DNA of 32,565 bases from Bacteroidaceae bacterium (GCA_017548165.1 JAFYMW010000001.1:1-32565), one strand, 5' to 3'. Counted from the first letter of the stretch, positions 8,286 to 17,981 are shown. A program made the numbers and translations. The notes: generated by a model not told the origin, from the letters alone.

Positions 8286-11200
8286 TTACTTGGTGATGTG
8301 GTCTGTCAAACGAATCTCCTTGATACGGAAGGGCGTGGCACCTGTTGACCAAAAACCAAGGATGTAGACATGCTCCGAAGCAAATGGGCGCTGCTTGTTC
8401 TTGCTCCTCTGCAATTTGGCAATGGGAATGACAAGACGATTCTTGTTGCCAAAGTCGTATGAAGCACAATCACCCCAGTAGTTGTTATCGTCGAAAAGTC
8501 GCAAGGAAACATTGGTTCCCTCGCCTCCTTCTATCTCCACCACAAGGTATTTGTGCTTGCTAATGTCCAGTCCGTTGTCGTATCGCCAACCGGCAAAACC
8601 ATATCTTCCTGTCCTCACCAGACCACTCTTCTCGTCATAGGTGCCCTGGTCCCAGATGGATGGATTGAAGGCCTCCTTGCTGAGCGGAAAGGTGGAAGAG
8701 GTGATATGGATGGTGCAACTCTTCTCCTCGCCCCTGGCACCCTGATATGTGGCGGTCAACGATGTTGTGCCATCAGCAAGGGCCTTGATGCGACCATTGC
8801 TTATTTCTATGACGCTCTTGTCGTAGTCCGAATATGTGGCAAGAGAGGCTACCTTATCGGTATGTCCATCGGCATAGTGTGCTATCAGTTCCAAGTCGTG
8901 CGTACTTCCCGTGAGCAGTTCCAGTTTGCCGTCCTGGAGGGTGGTGAGTTTGCTAAGTGTGAGCGACTCCTCGGTATAGTTCATCGATGCCTCTTCATAG
9001 AAAAGTTCTTCCGTGAACTCCGGTTCGGTGGTGAACCAGTCAACGTCGACATATCCCCCAAGTGCCTTGGTGGCATAGTTGAAGATGGCAAACTTGTTGC
9101 CGGTGAAGACAGAGAGGTCGAACTTCATGTCCAGTTCCTTGCCGAAGGGGATATAGCTGGCATTGTCGGTGCTATAGTAGAAGCGTGCCTTGCTGGTGCG
9201 ATAGTTGGTAATGGCGCGCAGATATATGACAGATGCCTTGATGCGCTCGCCAAGGGAATCCTCCTTGGATTTGTGGCGCAAGGATTGTGTGGAGTGTACA
9301 AGGAAGCGCTTTCTGCCCTGCTGACTTATGCCTATGAATGCCGAGGGATCCTGCATCACGGCAAGACCAGCCACATCGCCATCCTTCATGTGAGAGATGT
9401 CAATGGCTATGGTGGCATAGGTAAGTCCATCGCCCTGATGATAACCAAGGATGCGTTGTGTGAGGGTGTTGCGGGCACGGTAGAAATTGTCTGTCACGGT
9501 GGCCGTGTGCAAGCGCAAGTGTCCTGGTTTGCTGGTCAGCGACCACTTGGACTTGTCGCAGAGGTGGTTCCATCCCCATTGCTTGCCCAGGTTGTAATGA
9601 TTGAAGTTGTCGTTGGTGGTCAGTCCAGACTGACTCTGCACGGCAATGGCAGGTTTGCGGTATATCTCCGACTTGTCCTTGTTGACACCAATCACGGGCC
9701 AATCCTCTTCCCAACTGATGGGCAACAGGTATGGAGTGCGGCCATAGGCTCCCTTATCGGCAAAAAGCATGGTCCACCACTCTCCCTCCTGGGTGTGGAT
9801 GAGTGCTCCCTGGTGTATGTTGCGGTCATTGAGAAGGAACTTCTCCTCATAGGGGCCGAATACGTTTTTCGAACGGAATACGGTCTGATAGGCTGGCACT
9901 CCGCCATAGGTGGCATAGATGTAGTAGTAGTCTCCTATCTTGTAAAGGCGACTTCCCTCCAGTCCCGACTTGACACTATATTTTGCTACCTCACGGTCTT
10001 CTATTCTCTTGAAATTCTCGTCCACACGGGCTATGCGGATGTTGTTGATACCATAGGCGATGTATGTATTGTCTCCGTCGAAGAGCAGACCGCCATCATA
10101 GAAACCGCCCTCCAGTTTGCGCTTCTTCCATGGTCCGCAGATGTCGTTGGCGGTAAGCAGATAACCACCCTCGTCGAGCGTGGTGAAGAGCATGTAGAAT
10201 GTTCCGTCCTTGTGCTGAAGTGCCGTGGCCCATTGTCCTCGGCTATAGCGCCATTGTCCGTTGAGCAGACTGAATGCATCGCTACCCTCTATGCTCTCCA
10301 GAGGATTGCAACAATATTTCCAGTTGACAAGGTCTTTAGACTCCATGATGGTGGCACCAGGGAAGGTGTGCATGGTGGTGGACACCATATAGTATGTGTC
10401 GCCTACGCGGCATACATCGGGATCGGGGAAATCGCCAAAGATAACAGGGTTGGAGAAGGTACCGTCTCCCCTGTCGGACGAGGAGATGCGTGTGAATGCC
10501 TTGCGTGGATAGTGGCTCTTGGCATACTCCTTGAACCAATGGTACACTGGCCACGGACATGCCTCGGGGTCGTTGAGGAAGGTGTACTGACCATCCTTGG
10601 CTGGTTCGTCCTTGAAGGCTGCAAGATGCTCGGGCGAGGTGAACAGCACCCAACTGACATTGCCGGCATCGTCGGTTATCTTCTTGAAGTTTGCTCCGAA
10701 GTTGTCATCTCCCGCCACACCGGTATGTGCCTTGCCCCATGAGGCATTGTACTTCTTGTCGGCCCAGTCCATTTCGGTTATCATAATAGGTGCAAAGTCG
10801 GCAACGGGTTGTACATCCTGTTGCCAGCCTCGTGAGAAGGCTTCATATCCGTGTCCGCTACCGAACCACCCTGGATAGATGTGCACGGCATAACCGATGT
10901 TCTCGCCCTTGATGGGATAGTCGGCAAAGCCGGCATACTTGGACTGAAACCCCAGACCTGGAATCCACAATATGTTGTGGCACCCTTGTGCTCGCATGGT
11001 GTCCACTATCTCCTGGAAGTAGATGCTCAGTTGTTCAAACTGTGCCTTGGAACCGCCACCATAGGTGCCATCGCTACCAAGGATATTGATGGGTTCGTTG
11101 GCCAACTCGAACATGATGTTGGGGTGGTTCTGTAACTTGGGATGGCGTGCCACATGGCGCCATACCTGCAGGAGGAACTTCTGATAGTCATCGCCCACGG

Positions 11201-11690
11201 CAATCTTCTCGGGACATACTCCTGGTGGGCGCATAACCACATACATGCCTTTACTGATGGCATACTCTGCCATGGGGATGAACACCTCGTCGAGATACTT
11301 GGTGAACCTATCGAAACTGAAGGCTGAAATATCGTTCTCGCCCTTGACACGCCTGCCGGGGATGTTTGACCAATAGGGGTCCATGTGCATTCGCACGAAA
11401 CTCATCTTCCATCCTGCCGCCATAATGCCGTCTATGATACCTTGGTTGTAAGCAAGGCAAGCCTTCACATCGTAGTTGTTCCAGCGTGTTCCGCACTCGT
11501 TGAACCATGGACTGAATGTCTGCACATAACCATGGAGCTTCACGATGTTTCCGTTCTCGTCCTTCAGGTGCTTGCCGTCGACATGAAGTCGTGGCATGGC
11601 CATACCTTCCCATGCATGCAACTCGGTTGCCACGGCACATAGCAATGCCGCTATCAGGGTAATGGCAAGTTGTCTTATCCTTAAAATCAT
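8286..11690 (-). CDS. Bifunctional GH5-GH43 hemicellulase with accessory C-terminal domains
   Basis: A secreted 1134-residue enzyme that joins two catalytic modules. After a signal peptide (about 1-26) comes a GH5 barrel (about 30-395) with acid/base E199 in ELANEP and nucleophile E306 in ITEMDW. Next is a GH43 five-bladed propeller (about 410-680) with base D423 in DFPDPDV, modulator D532 in FYDGGLLFD and acid E578 in GLEGSRLYK. Then follow a xylosidase-type beta-sandwich (about 690-900), a BIG2/Ig-like domain (about 920-1010) and a final beta-rich carbohydrate-binding-like domain (to 1134). The GH43 motif STTMHTFPGATIMESKDLVNW is like xylosidase/arabinofuranosidase subgroups, so arabinoxylan or xylan is the likely substrate (inference). 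Both active sites look intact. No clear promoter box was found upstream. Confidence 0.9.
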   Translation of the reverse strand: MILRIRQLAITLIAALLCAVATELHAWEGMAMPRLHVDGKHLKDENGNIVKLHGYVQTFSPWFNECGTRWNNYDVKACLAYNQGIIDGIMAAGWKMSFVRMHMDPYWSNIPGRRVKGENDISAFSFDRFTKYLDEVFIPMAEYAISKGMYVVMRPPGVCPEKIAVGDDYQKFLLQVWRHVARHPKLQNHPNIMFELANEPINILGSDGTYGGGSKAQFEQLSIYFQEIVDTMRAQGCHNILWIPGLGFQSKYAGFADYPIKGENIGYAVHIYPGWFGSGHGYEAFSRGWQQDVQPVADFAPIMITEMDWADKKYNASWGKAHTGVAGDDNFGANFKKITDDAGNVSWVLFTSPEHLAAFKDEPAKDGQYTFLNDPEACPWPVYHWFKEYAKSHYPRKAFTRISSSDRGDGTFSNPVIFGDFPDPDVCRVGDTYYMVSTTMHTFPGATIMESKDLVNWKYCCNPLESIEGSDAFSLLNGQWRYSRGQWATALQHKDGTFYMLFTTLDEGGYLLTANDICGPWKKRKLEGGFYDGGLLFDGDNTYIAYGINNIRIARVDENFKRIEDREVAKYSVKSGLEGSRLYKIGDYYYIYATYGGVPAYQTVFRSKNVFGPYEEKFLLNDRNIHQGALIHTQEGEWWTMLFADKGAYGRTPYLLPISWEEDWPVIGVNKDKSEIYRKPAIAVQSQSGLTTNDNFNHYNLGKQWGWNHLCDKSKWSLTSKPGHLRLHTATVTDNFYRARNTLTQRILGYHQGDGLTYATIAIDISHMKDGDVAGLAVMQDPSAFIGISQQGRKRFLVHSTQSLRHKSKEDSLGERIKASVIYLRAITNYRTSKARFYYSTDNASYIPFGKELDMKFDLSVFTGNKFAIFNYATKALGGYVDVDWFTTEPEFTEELFYEEASMNYTEESLTLSKLTTLQDGKLELLTGSTHDLELIAHYADGHTDKVASLATYSDYDKSVIEISNGRIKALADGTTSLTATYQGARGEEKSCTIHITSSTFPLSKEAFNPSIWDQGTYDEKSGLVRTGRYGFAGWRYDNGLDISKHKYLVVEIEGGEGTNVSLRLFDDNNYWGDCASYDFGNKNRLVIPIAKLQRSKNKQRPFASEHVYILGFWSTGATPFRIKEIRLTDHITK

Positions 11691-11948
11691 ATACTTAAAT
11701 GCTATATGTCCGGCACGAATTTACAAATAAGTAGGCGAAGTGCAAAGGATTTTACAATTTTTCCTCCCCATACTTGCAACAAGAACGAGTTCGGGGCGAA
11801 CTGGGTCGAAGAGGAAGCACCAAATGTGCTTCTATACCCAAGTGAGGGAAGCACATCCCTGTGCGACGCGAGGACATTGCCAGAATGACGGAGGGGTCTG
11901 TAGATAAGACGATTTAGGGATGAATCCTAATAACCGAGGAACCGACAA
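11691..11948. other. Intergenic segment with strong small hairpins
   Basis: No gene is supported. Visible structure: a perfect 7-bp stem GAAGCAC-caaat-GTGCTTC at 11814-11832, and a second GAAGCAC about 35 bp on that can fold as GCACA-tccc-TGTGC. Neither is followed by a U-tract, so these are not evident terminators. The texture is like a dispersed intergenic element; a structured RNA is possible but unsupported. Confidence 0.35.
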
Positions 11949-12449
11949 TCACTCCATCATTATCGGACAATTCACGAGATTTTTGTTTATCCTATATATA
12001 AGGATTCTCTCGGGATATTTGCCCAGAACGAATAGGGTTACGGGGCATAGCCAAAATTCTTCTGTGAAATAGCCATTCGCGTCATTATAGAAGGCTCCAC
12101 CGGTCAGAGTGGAGGAGTTCTTTTGCAACTGGCTGCCACAATGCCATTTTGCCTCCTCGGCATCGGCAACCTTGATGGTAACCTTCAGTTGTGTCTCGCC
12201 ACGAGAATAATACTCCAGAAACTTGGCTGCTCCACCAACCATAAGGGTATGCTCGAACAACTCCTCGGGGAAACCAGGCACATTGCAGTACCACTTTCTG
12301 CCCAGTTTGCGAAACTCCACCTCGTAGAAACCATTGCCTCTGATGCGCTTCACGATAGCCCCAATCAGCACAGGAACAACTCGCACATAGGCAAAACCTC
12401 TCTTGATCATAGACACACCATTCATAAAGCAATTCTTCAAATTACTCAT
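11949..12449 (-). CDS. Hypothetical protein, 166 residues
   Basis: I do not recognise a family. The protein is basic at the N-terminus (about 1-35) with a short hydrophobic stretch VRVVPVLIGAIV. A compact middle section rich in aromatic residues follows (GFYEVEFRKLGRKWYCNVPGF), and there is no signal peptide, metal motif or nucleotide-binding loop. The frame continues upstream to 12590, but that part overlaps the strong promoter at 12560-12591. The ATG at 12449 is therefore the first plausible start, leaving a leader of roughly 100 nt. It sits between the GH5-GH43 gene and a sugar kinase, all on the minus strand, but with its own promoter. No function is proposed. Confidence 0.6.
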   Translation of the reverse strand: MSNLKNCFMNGVSMIKRGFAYVRVVPVLIGAIVKRIRGNGFYEVEFRKLGRKWYCNVPGFPEELFEHTLMVGGAAKFLEYYSRGETQLKVTIKVADAEEAKWHCGSQLQKNSSTLTGGAFYNDANGYFTEEFWLCPVTLFVLGKYPERILIYRINKNLVNCPIMME

Positions 12450-12559
12450 AACACAAATGTTTTTAATAAGACAATAGGAAAACTCTGCAAAACCAAAGCT
12501 CAAAATGCAAAGGTTATCTCCGTAAAACCACCAACTTGCGTGAGTTCGTTTTGCGAGTG

Positions 12560-12591
12560 CAAAGGTAAATACAAAAAATGAATTACACAAA
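12560..12591 (-). promoter_or_regulatory. Strong Bacteroidetes-type promoter of the 166-residue gene
   Basis: On the minus strand TTTG (12588-12591), a 20-bp spacer and TACCTTTG (12560-12567) match both consensus boxes exactly. It decides the start of the downstream gene by excluding the longer frame. Confidence 0.8.
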
Positions 12592-12716
12592 TCCTTTGAG
12601 TTTCAGCAACTTATCTAGATTTGCATAATTCAAAAATATTTTTATGTAGTAATTTGACTTAGGTCTGTATCTTTTTATTCAACAGATGATTTGGGTGCTT
12701 GTTTATATCCTTTTTC

Positions 12717-13661
12717 TTACCTTTTCTCTATATAATTATATTGGCTTCGGCATACCTGAGAGGAGTAGCGGATACCATTGGCAACGAGGGATTGCCAGGT
12801 GTGTAGGGGAAGATTGGGAAGGTCGTTGTGGTGTATACCTTGTTGGTGAAGAGCACATAGAAAACCTGCATTGAAACTATCTCCTGCACCCACGGTGCTG
12901 ACTATTTCTTCGGCAGGTATCTGGGGAACTTCAAAGTCGTGGCGACCCTGTGGAGTGAAGATGCTGATGGTTCCCGATCCTGAGGTGCAGATGAAGATGG
13001 GACAATGGGGTGAGATGTGATGGCGGTATATCTCCTCGGGATTGCGTGTGCCAAAGAGAATATCGAAATCATCGGCAGAGCCTCGCACTATGGAACTGAG
13101 ACGACAATTCTCTTGTATGACAGGCAATAGTTCGGCGATACGATGCTGATAGCTACGGCGGAAATTGATGTCGTAATAGATGAGTGTGCCGGCAGAGCGT
13201 GCTGTTTGCAGGGTAGTGCGTACTTGTGTGCGAAGCCCTGGGCAGATAGCAAAGAAGGAACCATAGAGCATATAGTCCTCGTGGGTAAAGCAAGGAATGC
13301 TGTATTCTGCCGACGAGGTGGGTTCTTCTTTATAGAAGCAGTAGTTGGCATCACCATTAGCATCGAGATATGCCAAAGAGAGTGCTGCCTTTTCGCCTTG
13401 ACGCATCTGGAAGTATTCGGTGGAGATACCATTGGCTTGTAGAAAGTCGGCAATCTGGTGTCCTACCATATTATCTCCGGTATAACCAATAAAAATGGAT
13501 GGTACACCACTACGTCCGATGGATATCATGCTATTGAAGGAACTTCCTCCAGGTACGGCAGCAAAGGGGCTATAGTCTTTGGTGTCTTGTTGAGCGTCTG
13601 TATTTTGGCGAAAGAGAATGTCCATTACGGTTTCTCCCATTGCTATGATTCTTGAAGTCAT
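12717..13661 (-). CDS. PfkB-family carbohydrate kinase (fructokinase/ribokinase-like)
   Basis: A cytoplasmic ATP-dependent sugar kinase of 314 residues, the usual family length. The N-terminal glycine-rich substrate region contains VPGGSSFNSM (36-45), typical of fructokinase-like members. The C-terminal PfkB signature STVGAGDSFNAGF (255-267) carries the catalytic base D261. The signatures are intact, so the protein should be active. It could phosphorylate fructose or another ketose or nucleoside; substrate cannot be read from sequence. It follows the beta-galactosidase gene on the same strand after a terminator and is about 270 bp upstream of the 166-residue gene. A link to sugar catabolism fits the context but is inference. 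Confidence 0.9.
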   Translation of the reverse strand: MTSRIIAMGETVMDILFRQNTDAQQDTKDYSPFAAVPGGSSFNSMISIGRSGVPSIFIGYTGDNMVGHQIADFLQANGISTEYFQMRQGEKAALSLAYLDANGDANYCFYKEEPTSSAEYSIPCFTHEDYMLYGSFFAICPGLRTQVRTTLQTARSAGTLIYYDINFRRSYQHRIAELLPVIQENCRLSSIVRGSADDFDILFGTRNPEEIYRHHISPHCPIFICTSGSGTISIFTPQGRHDFEVPQIPAEEIVSTVGAGDSFNAGFLCALHQQGIHHNDLPNLPLHTWQSLVANGIRYSSQVCRSQYNYIEKR

Positions 13662-13728
13662 AATTTTAAAACGGAAAGGTAAAAACGGGAAACGGAAATC
13701 TGAGAGCTAAAAACGGAATCGGAAAGTG

Positions 13729-13772
13729 AAATACCCCTTTCATCGCCTTGGTGGGAAATGAAAGGGGTATTT
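13729..13772 (-). terminator. Hairpin terminator of the beta-galactosidase gene
   Basis: AAATACCCCTTTCAT and ATGAAAGGGGTATTT form a perfect 15-bp stem with a 14-nt loop, 23 bp after the stop codon. The arm ends in ATTT on either strand, so it may act in both directions, although the U-tract is short. Confidence 0.75.
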
Positions 13773-13794
13773 ATCGTTAATCGTTCAACGCTTA

Positions 13795-16700
13795 TTACTC
13801 AGCAATGATACTGAACTCTGCACCGCTGGCAAAGTCTGCACCATTCTGGCTTGAGAGAGCACGGAAGCGGAAGTAGCGTGCCTTGACGGGAGCCTTGAGC
13901 ATAACCTTCTTCTCCTTCTGGTTGTTCTCGAAGGTGCCCTTCATGATGGGCTCGCCCCAGTTCTTGCCATCTGTGCTAACGAGAATCTCATAGTCCTTGA
14001 TGTTGCCATTGGGACCATCCTGACGGGGCAGATAAACGAAGCCCTTGATGTTCTTGGTGTCACCGGCATCGAAGTCTACCCAGTGAGGATACTTGGCCAC
14101 GGTAACACTGTACATAGTGTGCCAGATGCTGTTGATGTCACCATCAACAAGGTGCTTGGCATTGCCTTCGCCAGACTCCTCGCTACTGGTAAAGATAACC
14201 TCTGTGCTGATCTTCTCAATCTTAGCATATGTCATGCTAACCTTCAGCTCGGGTTTCTCCTTGTAGTAAGCAGTGATAGTACCACCATCGCGGAAGTTGA
14301 TAGGACCGGTATATTCCTTGGCCTTCTTCTCGTTGTTTACCTTATACATTATAGTAGCACCCTCAATACCGCTCTCGATGATAACATCACCATTCTTCTG
14401 CTGTTGCATGAGCAGAGGCTTCTCGCTTGCGGTAGACACATCGGCACCACCCTTGGCAGCTGCGGGACGGATGATGAAGCCCATACGAGTGGGAGCACTA
14501 AATGCACAGTCGTGAGGCAGAGGACCACCCTGACCACAAGAGTTACCACCAAGACCTGTTACCATAGCATCTACGGTCAGGTAGTTGACATTGCTCTTGG
14601 GCAACTTATGGGGATGTGTAGCCATTGTCATATCCATTGCACTATGGTTCAATGCAGAAACAGCGTATGGCTTTTCGTTAACTACCAAGAGACCCTTGCC
14701 AGCCTTGTTGGTAAGAGAAACCCAACGAGTCTCCTCGTGGTTACCCATCTGCTGAGGCTTAGGGAAGTTTACGAATTCATCAGCCACGGTTGACTTGTAC
14801 TGCTCGATGAACTGACCGGTCTTGCGGTCGTTGTAGTTGTCGATAGGACCACGGCCGTAGTAGCTGAGCTGATCCATCTTGGCAGGAACCTGCATTTCGT
14901 AACCAAGGCGTGCCAATACGAGGCCAGGATTGCTTGAAGTAATAGCAGCCTGGAGTTCGATTGAACCGTCGGCATAGATGGTCCATACCTGGTTGGTGGT
15001 GAACTTGAAGTCATCATCGCCGAAGGGACGATCCTTGCTCTCCTCAAGAGTGTGTAGACCGCTATCATAACGGCCATTCTTGCTCTGCAGACGTGCTGCA
15101 TTGGGAGCCTGAGACACTACGGTGAAGGTGAGGATTACGTTGCCATTCTTCTCCTTGATAACCTGAGCGTCAACAGCCTTGTGCTGGAGGTTGTGCAAAC
15201 CGTTGTTGAACCAGGGTTGGTAGCACCAGTTGTCGTTGCTTACGAAAGCACGGAAAGCATTCAGACGAGGACCGCCACCTGCGGGGATAACAGTCTCGTT
15301 GCCGTATGCCAACTGATGAATTGTACCCTTGGTCATATCGAACTGTACCTCGAAGCCTTCACCCTTGAAGGTCTGCATGTTCTCAGCCTGAGTGTTAGTG
15401 ATAGTACCATTGCCTGCTACTGTGCTGATGGCGGGAGCTGCTACAGAAGGAGCGCTAACGAGCAACTGCTCCTCGGCCTGAACATAACCCTTCTTAGCCC
15501 AAGGCATATCCTGTGCCAGGAGGAACTGCACCTTTGCGAAGTATTCGCCACTTGCCTCCAGCTTGCTGAAGTCGTAAGGCATGGTGTAAACCTGCTTCTG
15601 ACGAGGACCAAGTACCATGCGGGGACCCTGGATGGGCTGGTTCTTCTGGATGCACTTGCCATCCTTCCACAATGACCATACAATCTGGTACTCATGGAGA
15701 GGCTCGTAGTAGTTCTTGTTGAAGATTTCAACCTTGCCCTGCTTGGCATCAAGCATCTTCACACCTACATACTGGTAAACCTTCTTCACCTCGTAGTACT
15801 GAGGCTTGGGCTCGCGGTCGCCGAAGATGATACCGTTCATTACGAACTGACCATCGTTGGGAGTATCACCGAAGTTACCACCATAAGCCAGATAGCGAGT
15901 GCCGTCCTTCTCATAGTTGTACATTGACTGGTCAACCCAGTCCCAGATGGCACCACCACAGAAGAAGTTGGTGCTCTCCATAGCATCCCAGTAGTCAACC
16001 AGGTTACCAACGGCATTACCCATTGAGTGTGCATACTCGGAGATATGGAAGGGGTACTTGATATTATACTTACCTGTTACTGCACCGCGTGTCCAGCCGA
16101 TAGAGGGATACTGGTTAGAACCCATATCCACGATGTCGTTGTTACGCTCGTACTGTACGGGACGAGTAGCGTCGAATGCCTTCAGTGCATCATAGGCAGC
16201 AACGAAGTTCTTACCAGGACCTGCCTCATTACCCAAAGACCAGATAACGATACAAGCATTGTTCACGTTGGCATGAGCCATTTCCATTACACGGGCAACG
16301 TGTGCCTTCTTCCACTCCTCGGGGTGAGAAAGAGAAGCATCGCCATAGTAGTACTCGTGGCTCTCGATGTTAGCCTCATCCTCCAGGTAGATACCATACT
16401 TGTCGCAAAGGAAATACCAGTAGGGGTCGCAGGGGTAGTGAGAGTTGCGCACATGGTTGATGTTGGCACGCTTCATCATCATCACCTCTTCAGTCTGCAT
16501 TTCGCGAGTAATGGCATGACCAACGGCGGGATGGCTCTCGTGACGGTTCACACCCTTCAGCTTCACGGTCTTGCCGTTGATGTAGTAGTAGCGACCAGCC
16601 AAACCGAACTCGTCCTTGTCGGCAGGAGTGTCCTTGATTTCAACCTCGCGGAAACCTACGATTGTGGAAACGGTCTCCAGCACCTTGCCCTTCTTGTCCA

Positions 16701-17826
16701 GCAATTCACCAACGAGGGTATAGCGATAGGGAGCCTCGGCAGTCCACTTCTTGGGAGAAATCATGTTCAGTGTAGCATTGATGGTAGCCTTACCTGTAAG
16801 CTTAGACAAAGTGAAAGGAGCGCTGTATGCCACAACATCGGTAGCCTTGTTGTCGTCGTTGTACAACTCGTGAGCATAGAGAGTATAACGCATCTTCAGG
16901 TCCTTGATGTTCTTCTTGGATGTGTTCAGCAGGTCGGCGCTGATGTTAAGCACACCATTCTGGTAGTTCTCGTCCAGGTCGGGCTTAACAACCAGGTCGC
17001 GAACTCTAACAGAGGGACGGCTCTGGATGGCCACGGTGCGGAAGATACCAGGCAGACGGAACATGTCCTGCGCCTCCAGGAAAGAACCGTCGCTTGAACG
17101 ATAGACCTCAACGGCTACGGTATTCTCGCCCTCTTCATTCAGATAGGGAGTGATATTGAACTCAGCTGTGTTGCGTGAGTTCTTTGAGAAACCAACATAC
17201 TTGCCATTGATCCAAAGATAGAAGAATGAGTCAACACCATCGAATGTGATGAACACCTCGCGACCCTTCCAATCAGCTGGTACGCTGAAGGTACGCAGGT
17301 ATGAACCCACCTCGTTGCGGTGCTTGTAGGTTGTCCAGTGTGTGGGAGGAGTACGCATAACGCCACCCTTCCAGTCGCCTACTGCTAGACGGTGCTGGAA
17401 GATAACGGGCTGGTTCACATAGATGGGAGTACCATACTTCTGTGTACCGTCCTTCTGCAAGCCAACGATGTTCCATGAAGAGGGAACGGGGATGTTGTCC
17501 CAGTTGGTAGCATCGAAGCCTACCTCGTGGAAGTTGGCAGGACGCTCGTCGGGATTGGGAGCCCAGTGGAACTTCCATGTGCCGTTCAGCGATTGCCAGT
17601 ACTTGCTGTTCTCGGGCAATACCTTGCGAGCCTTCTCTACACTCTCAAAAGAGAAAAACCATGCATGTGGCTGTTCCTTGTTGAGCGAGAGTTCTTCTAC
17701 CGATTCCCATTCCTTGCCAGAGGGAGCAGTTTGGTTGCCATAGAGGAAACCTTCGAGGGCGGGACTCTGTGCCGCCATGTGCATGCAGGCGAAACCTGCC
17801 GCAACTACAGAAAGAAATCTTCTCAT
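13795..17826 (-). CDS. GH2 beta-galactosidase, multi-domain, with C-terminal F5/8-type domain
   Basis: A secreted 1343-residue LacZ-type enzyme that should release terminal beta-galactose from lactose or glycan ends. After the signal peptide come the GH2 sugar-binding jelly roll (about 75-270), an Ig-like domain and the TIM barrel (about 400-700) with acid/base E534 in SLGNEAGPG and nucleophile E597 in HISEYAHSMGNA. The small-chain beta-sandwich domain follows (about 850-1110, DMTKGTIHQLAYGN; YGRGPIDNYNDR). Two modules are added to the classical about 1020-residue length: a chitobiase-C-like segment (about 1125-1200) and a discoidin/F5-8 domain (about 1205-1343, HLVDGDINSIWHT; YEILVSTDGKNWG). 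The regulator gene 18025-19191 is immediately upstream on the same strand, and a 25-bp repeat shared with that gene's own upstream region lies between them. Confidence 0.95.
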   Translation of the reverse strand: MRRFLSVVAAGFACMHMAAQSPALEGFLYGNQTAPSGKEWESVEELSLNKEQPHAWFFSFESVEKARKVLPENSKYWQSLNGTWKFHWAPNPDERPANFHEVGFDATNWDNIPVPSSWNIVGLQKDGTQKYGTPIYVNQPVIFQHRLAVGDWKGGVMRTPPTHWTTYKHRNEVGSYLRTFSVPADWKGREVFITFDGVDSFFYLWINGKYVGFSKNSRNTAEFNITPYLNEEGENTVAVEVYRSSDGSFLEAQDMFRLPGIFRTVAIQSRPSVRVRDLVVKPDLDENYQNGVLNISADLLNTSKKNIKDLKMRYTLYAHELYNDDNKATDVVAYSAPFTLSKLTGKATINATLNMISPKKWTAEAPYRYTLVGELLDKKGKVLETVSTIVGFREVEIKDTPADKDEFGLAGRYYYINGKTVKLKGVNRHESHPAVGHAITREMQTEEVMMMKRANINHVRNSHYPCDPYWYFLCDKYGIYLEDEANIESHEYYYGDASLSHPEEWKKAHVARVMEMAHANVNNACIVIWSLGNEAGPGKNFVAAYDALKAFDATRPVQYERNNDIVDMGSNQYPSIGWTRGAVTGKYNIKYPFHISEYAHSMGNAVGNLVDYWDAMESTNFFCGGAIWDWVDQSMYNYEKDGTRYLAYGGNFGDTPNDGQFVMNGIIFGDREPKPQYYEVKKVYQYVGVKMLDAKQGKVEIFNKNYYEPLHEYQIVWSLWKDGKCIQKNQPIQGPRMVLGPRQKQVYTMPYDFSKLEASGEYFAKVQFLLAQDMPWAKKGYVQAEEQLLVSAPSVAAPAISTVAGNGTITNTQAENMQTFKGEGFEVQFDMTKGTIHQLAYGNETVIPAGGGPRLNAFRAFVSNDNWCYQPWFNNGLHNLQHKAVDAQVIKEKNGNVILTFTVVSQAPNAARLQSKNGRYDSGLHTLEESKDRPFGDDDFKFTTNQVWTIYADGSIELQAAITSSNPGLVLARLGYEMQVPAKMDQLSYYGRGPIDNYNDRKTGQFIEQYKSTVADEFVNFPKPQQMGNHEETRWVSLTNKAGKGLLVVNEKPYAVSALNHSAMDMTMATHPHKLPKSNVNYLTVDAMVTGLGGNSCGQGGPLPHDCAFSAPTRMGFIIRPAAAKGGADVSTASEKPLLMQQQKNGDVIIESGIEGATIMYKVNNEKKAKEYTGPINFRDGGTITAYYKEKPELKVSMTYAKIEKISTEVIFTSSEESGEGNAKHLVDGDINSIWHTMYSVTVAKYPHWVDFDAGDTKNIKGFVYLPRQDGPNGNIKDYEILVSTDGKNWGEPIMKGTFENNQKEKKVMLKAPVKARYFRFRALSSQNGADFASGAEFSIIAE

Positions 17827-17868
17827 GATTAGGTTATTTTATTATTTAATAGTTATAATCATCTCGTG

Positions 17869-17876
17869 CAAAGATA
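17869..17876 (-). promoter_or_regulatory. -7 box upstream of the beta-galactosidase gene
   Basis: TATCTTTG on the minus strand matches the consensus and lies 42 bp before the ATG. No -33 TTTG is present 19-21 bp upstream, as expected for an activator-dependent promoter. A second TATATTTG lies at 17942-17949, closer to the repeat at 17982. Confidence 0.5.
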
Positions 17877-17981
17877 ATAATATTTTTCTATAAATATAGA
17901 ATTGTCCTCTGTTCATTGCTCTTAATAAGCATTTTCCGTCGCAAATATACGCCAATAATGCCTTCTCAATGCATAAATGAT

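Noticed and set aside
8553..10742. A 729-codon open frame on the plus strand
   Set aside because: It is antisense to the GH5-GH43 gene, has no family motifs, and its composition reflects the complementary strand of a real gene.
12450..12590. N-terminal extension of the 166-residue protein
   Set aside because: It would lie inside and upstream of a perfect promoter, so it cannot be on the mRNA.
16027..17097. A 356-codon plus-strand open frame
   Set aside because: It is the shadow of the beta-galactosidase gene, whose catalytic motifs are on the minus strand.
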